Assembly: GCA_011051635.1 (NCBI GenBank)
Contig: DRKV01000054.1
Span: forward strand, 1 to 8,892
DNA from: Chloroflexota bacterium
GTDB taxonomy: Bacteria > Chloroflexota > Anaerolineae > Anaerolineales > DRKV01
Reading direction: 5' to 3'
DNA length: 8,892 nucleotides
A program made the translations under genes and the position numbers. Below the pieces are notes generated by a model. The model did no database searches, had not been told where the DNA came from, and worked only from the letters and a program-made list of their open reading frames with translations. Positions 6,503-8,892 of this stretch are shown here, piece by piece (position 1 is the first letter of the stretch; every line of letters begins with the position of its first letter).

Positions 6503-6583
6503 TTTGCATTCACCATTCTGCCTTCAGCATTCACCATTCTGCATTCAGCATTCAGCATTCATCATTCTGCCTTCACCCTTCAT
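6500..6583. repeat. Tandem heptanucleotide array, 12 copies, consensus CATTCNN
   Basis: Twelve uninterrupted 7-base units cover 84 bases. All begin with C and carry TT at positions 3-4: nine start CATT and three CCTT. Variants include CATTCTG (three), CATTCAC (two) and CATTCAG (two). The array fills nearly all of the 89-base divergent spacer and its first unit contains the gmhB start codon. On the minus strand each CATT unit contributes an ATG, giving several ATGs in shifting frames before gmhB. This resembles the short tandemly repeated heptamers known from cyanobacterial genomes, but the sequence is its own. Confidence 0.85.
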
Positions 6584-6591
6584 TCTACCCC

Positions 6592-7344
6592 ATGTCCAAT
6601 CCCGCCAACCCCGAAACGACAGCCCTGGAGAGCATCCGCCTGTACATCAACCGCCAGGCGGACAACCTGCCGCGCTACCTGCTGGAACAGACCCTGTACG
6701 CCCTGGTCGGATGGGTGCCTGCCGTGTTCGGCATTGGGTTGCGCGCCGCGCTCTACCGCCTGATACTACCCATGGAGGGCGCGGCAGCCATCGAAGCCGG
6801 GGTGCGCCTGCGCTTTGCCAACCACATCCACCTGGGGCACGGTACCTACCTTGACCAGGGCGCGTACCTGCACGCCACCCCTAACGGGATTCGTATCGGC
6901 AATCGCAGCATCGTCATGCACGGAGCCGTTCTGCACGTCTACAATTTTCGCGGTATGCCCCATTCCGGCATCACCATCGGGGAGGATTGTCTGATTGGCG
7001 AGTATTCCGTCATCCGGGGGCAGGGAGGCGTCACGATTGGGGATAGGGTCTATACCTCGCCTTTCACCCAAATCATCGCCGTCAACCACGTCTTCGACGA
7101 CCCGACGCGCCCTTTCATCGAGCAGGGCCTGACCGCCGAGGGCATCGTCATCGAGGACGATGTCTGGCTGGGAGCGGGCGCGGTCATCACCGACGGGGTG
7201 CGCGTCGGGAAGGGAGCGGTGGTCGCCGCGGGAGCGGTAGTCACCAAAGACGTGCCACCCCATACCGTGGTGGGCGGCGTGCCCGCTAAAGTCATCAAGG
7301 AAATTACGGGAGAGGCGGTGCAAAGAGGGAAGCAGGTGTATTGA
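6592..7344 (+). CDS. Left-handed beta-helix (hexapeptide-repeat) acyltransferase, WbbJ-like
   Basis: This 250-residue protein would acetylate or otherwise acylate a sugar in the glycan. Residues 1-60 are an N-terminal helical region with a hydrophobic patch (LVGWVPAVFGIGLRAALYRL, 38-57) that may attach it to the membrane. Residues 65 to about 230 carry imperfect hexapeptide repeats such as IRIGNR, ITIGED, VTIGDR, IVIEDD and VRVGKG. His166 in AVNHVFDD matches the catalytic His position of the family. The block GVRVGKGAVVAAGAVVTKDV with GGVPAKVI near 228-235 is the typical C-terminal signature of the WbbJ/maltose O-acetyltransferase group. No Shine-Dalgarno precedes the ATG: the bases before it are the tail of the heptamer array and CCCC, so the message may be leaderless or initiation may be weak. 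The acceptor sugar is unknown. The glycosyltransferase gene follows after 208 bases. Confidence 0.88.
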   Translation: MSNPANPETTALESIRLYINRQADNLPRYLLEQTLYALVGWVPAVFGIGLRAALYRLILPMEGAAAIEAGVRLRFANHIHLGHGTYLDQGAYLHATPNGIRIGNRSIVMHGAVLHVYNFRGMPHSGITIGEDCLIGEYSVIRGQGGVTIGDRVYTSPFTQIIAVNHVFDDPTRPFIEQGLTAEGIVIEDDVWLGAGAVITDGVRVGKGAVVAAGAVVTKDVPPHTVVGGVPAKVIKEITGEAVQRGKQVY

Positions 7345-7552
7345 GAGAAATTGACCAATTGGCAGGCTGAGAAATGGGCAAGACAGTAAATTGGGGGCGG
7401 GGAGGGGGACGGTTAACAATCTTGCAAGCACCGGGGCGGCTAACAGGATTGCAGGGCACTGCACGAGAGGACTGCTTTAGGATGGGGGGCGGAAAGTGTA
7501 AAAGTAAGAAAGTTTGCAAGCAGGTAAAGTAGAGAAACACAAGGAGAAGATT
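7345..7552. other. 208-base spacer with imperfect direct repeats, no gene seen
   Basis: No coding frame with a credible start is visible. Two related stretches, starting CGGTTAACA (7410) and CGGCTAACA (7437), are 27 bases apart and share roughly 16 of 22 positions. TTGCAAGCA recurs at 7422-7430 and 7513-7521. G-rich purine runs dominate (7391-7409, 7483-7492). A promoter for the glycosyltransferase could lie here, but I cannot place one. Confidence 0.3.
7541..7546 (+). promoter_or_regulatory. Shine-Dalgarno of the GT2 gene
   Basis: AAGGAG lies 6 bases before the ATG at 7553. It decides between this start and an in-frame ATG at 7514, which lacks a ribosome site and adds 13 charged residues before the normal GT2 beginning. 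Confidence 0.65.
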
Positions 7553-8818
7553 ATGACCACGCTGTCTGTCGTCATCCCCGCATACAACGAAGAGGATGGC
7601 ATCGCTGAAATCATGAACCGCGTGTTGGCAGTGGAGAAAGACCTGCCCCCCGTGGGCGTGGAGGCGTTGGAACTGCTGGTAGTGAACGACGGCTCCCGAG
7701 ACCGCACAGAAGAAATTGCCCGCGGGATAGCCGCCGACGCTCCCAATGTGCGCGTCATTTCGCACCCCGTCAACCGCGGTTATGGAGCCGCGCTGAAGAC
7801 CGGGTTTGCCGCCGCAAGCGGCGAATTGATTGGTTTTCTGGACGCCGACGGCACCTACCCCCCGGAATACTTCCCCCAACTGTGCCGCGAGGCGCTTCAG
7901 GGAGGCGAACTGGTAATTGGCTCCCGCATGGCCGGCGCGGAGAGCGGCATGCCCCTCGTGCGCAAAGTCGGCAATTTCATCTTCGCCAACATGATTAGCA
8001 TCCTGGGCGGACAGCGCATCACCGACAGCGCCAGCGGAATGCGCGTCTTCCATCGTGACATCCTGGAACGCATTTACCCCCTGCCCGACGGCTTGAACCT
8101 GACCCCCATCATGAGTACCCGCGCCATTCACGAGAAAATCCGGATGGTGGAAATCCCCATCCCCTACAGTGAGCGCCTGGGGCGCTCCAAATTGAGCGTG
8201 GTACGGGATGGCTCCCGTTACGTCAAAACGATTACGTGGACGGTGCTCTCTTATAATCCGGTACGCATTCTGGGCGGGCTGGGACTGCTGGGTGTGGGCC
8301 TCGCTTTGCTGGTGGCCCTCGGCATGGTCGCAGCCCGCTTGAACGGCGTCACCAGCCTGGGGCCGTGGGGGGTCGCGGCCCTCTTCTTTGCCCTGGTCAG
8401 CGGGGTGAGCGGCATCAGTGTGTTTGCCCTGGGAGCCACCTTCAATTATCTCGTCTCCCTGTTTTACAAACAACCCATCCGCCAGGGCTTGTTCGGTAAA
8501 CCGGTCTTCAAAGAGCCGCTGGAGCGGCATTTCGGCTGGATGGGACTGCTGGCAGCCGGCATCGGTCTTGCAGGTGGGATCACCAGCATCATCCTCAGTC
8601 TGAACGGCTGGGAAATCACCCGTCTGTGGTTTTATCAACTTGCCAGCGCCATGGCCTTCCTGGTCGGCGCGCAGTTGATGGTCTACTGGGTACTGATGCG
8701 CATCCTGGAAGAACTCAGCCAGCGCGAAGCGCGTACCACCGCCGACCTGAAAGTAGACGAGAGTATGGAAGTCAGCCGCACTCCCCAGCCCTCCACTCCC
8801 GCCCCCGTGGAAGCCTGA
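7553..8818 (+). CDS. Membrane-anchored family 2 glycosyltransferase (DPM1/GtrB-like)
   Basis: The 421-residue protein starts with a GT-A domain: LSVVIPAYNEEDGI (4-17), VVNDGSRDRTEE (43-54), NRGYGAALKTGF (74-85), the metal-binding Asp-x-Asp in FLDADG (95-100), ITDSASGMRVF (156-166) and YSERLGRSKLSVVRDGSRYV (205-224). This order is that of dolichyl- or polyprenyl-phosphate sugar synthases and related enzymes. Four hydrophobic helices follow (about 238-262, 272-300, 328-350, 358-384), then a charged, Pro-rich cytoplasmic tail (385-421). It probably moves a sugar from a nucleotide donor to polyprenyl phosphate or to a growing lipid-linked glycan at the inner face of the membrane. Donor and acceptor cannot be read from the sequence. 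The helices after the catalytic domain favour a GtrB-like lipid-carrier role over a soluble transferase. Confidence 0.9.
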   Translation: MTTLSVVIPAYNEEDGIAEIMNRVLAVEKDLPPVGVEALELLVVNDGSRDRTEEIARGIAADAPNVRVISHPVNRGYGAALKTGFAAASGELIGFLDADGTYPPEYFPQLCREALQGGELVIGSRMAGAESGMPLVRKVGNFIFANMISILGGQRITDSASGMRVFHRDILERIYPLPDGLNLTPIMSTRAIHEKIRMVEIPIPYSERLGRSKLSVVRDGSRYVKTITWTVLSYNPVRILGGLGLLGVGLALLVALGMVAARLNGVTSLGPWGVAALFFALVSGVSGISVFALGATFNYLVSLFYKQPIRQGLFGKPVFKEPLERHFGWMGLLAAGIGLAGGITSIILSLNGWEITRLWFYQLASAMAFLVGAQLMVYWVLMRILEELSQREARTTADLKVDESMEVSRTPQPSTPAPVEA

Positions 8819-8823
8819 CGGGG

Positions 8824-8892
8824 GACCACGGACTACCGACCACTGACCACCGACTACCGGCCACTGACAGCTGACTACCGACCACTGACACC
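8824..8892. repeat. Tandem heptanucleotide array, consensus GACYACY, continues past window end
   Basis: Nine full 7-base units and one truncated by the window edge begin five bases after the GT2 stop. GACTACC occurs three times and GACCACT twice; most other units differ at one or two positions, with GACAGCT the most divergent. The unit length equals that of the array upstream of the acyltransferase, but the sequence is unrelated. The array may be longer than seen. Confidence 0.85.

Noticed and set aside
6500..6583. CRISPR array
   Set aside because: The units are 7 bases with no spacers, and no cas gene is present. The same applies to the array at 8824-8892.
7304..8638. 444-codon minus-strand open frame opposite the GT2 gene
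   Set aside because: Its translation is Gln/His/Ala/Gly-rich without motifs, as expected for the reverse of a GC-rich gene; the plus strand has clear GT2 motifs and a Shine-Dalgarno.

Overview
The window looks like a surface-polysaccharide or glycoprotein-glycan locus from a GC-rich bacterium. A Chloroflexota (Anaerolineae-like) origin is my best guess. It rests on codon and base composition, the secreted lamin-tail-domain protein, the heptose genes and the GC-rich, repeat-bearing intergenic regions. No rRNA or core marker gene is present to prove it.

Layout. From the left edge to 1639, on the minus strand, lies the N-terminal 546 codons of a secreted protein: signal peptide, lamin-tail domain, CBM9-like beta-sandwich and an unassigned module. 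It runs off the window. A 233-base divergent spacer follows, with a perfect 14-base palindrome. On the plus strand come a polyprenyl-phosphate glycosyl-1-phosphate transferase (1873-3372), a 184-base spacer packed with hairpins, a GHMP kinase of the HddA type (3557-4534) and, 24 bases later, a GmhA-type SIS isomerase fused to a C-terminal GAF domain (4559-5737). A 171-base convergent spacer holds a long inverted repeat. A minus-strand GmhB-type HAD phosphatase follows (5909-6502). The short divergent spacer next to it is a tandem array of heptamers. Then, on plus, come a hexapeptide-repeat acyltransferase (6592-7344) and a membrane-anchored family 2 glycosyltransferase (7553-8818). The window ends inside a second heptamer array with a different consensus.

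How the genes fit together. The SIS isomerase, GHMP kinase and HAD phosphatase supply the first three steps from sedoheptulose 7-phosphate to D-glycero-D-manno-heptose 1-phosphate. The nucleotidyltransferase that would activate this product (HddC-like for GDP-heptose) is not in the window. The sugar transferase would start glycan assembly on undecaprenyl phosphate, the GT2 enzyme would add or supply a sugar on a lipid carrier, and the acyltransferase would decorate the glycan. This pathway reading is inferred from families and gene order.

Most unusual items: the SIS-GAF fusion, two heptanucleotide arrays (one overlapping the start codon of gmhB), the replacement of one expected zinc-ligand Cys by Ser in GmhB, and three large intergenic inverted repeats.
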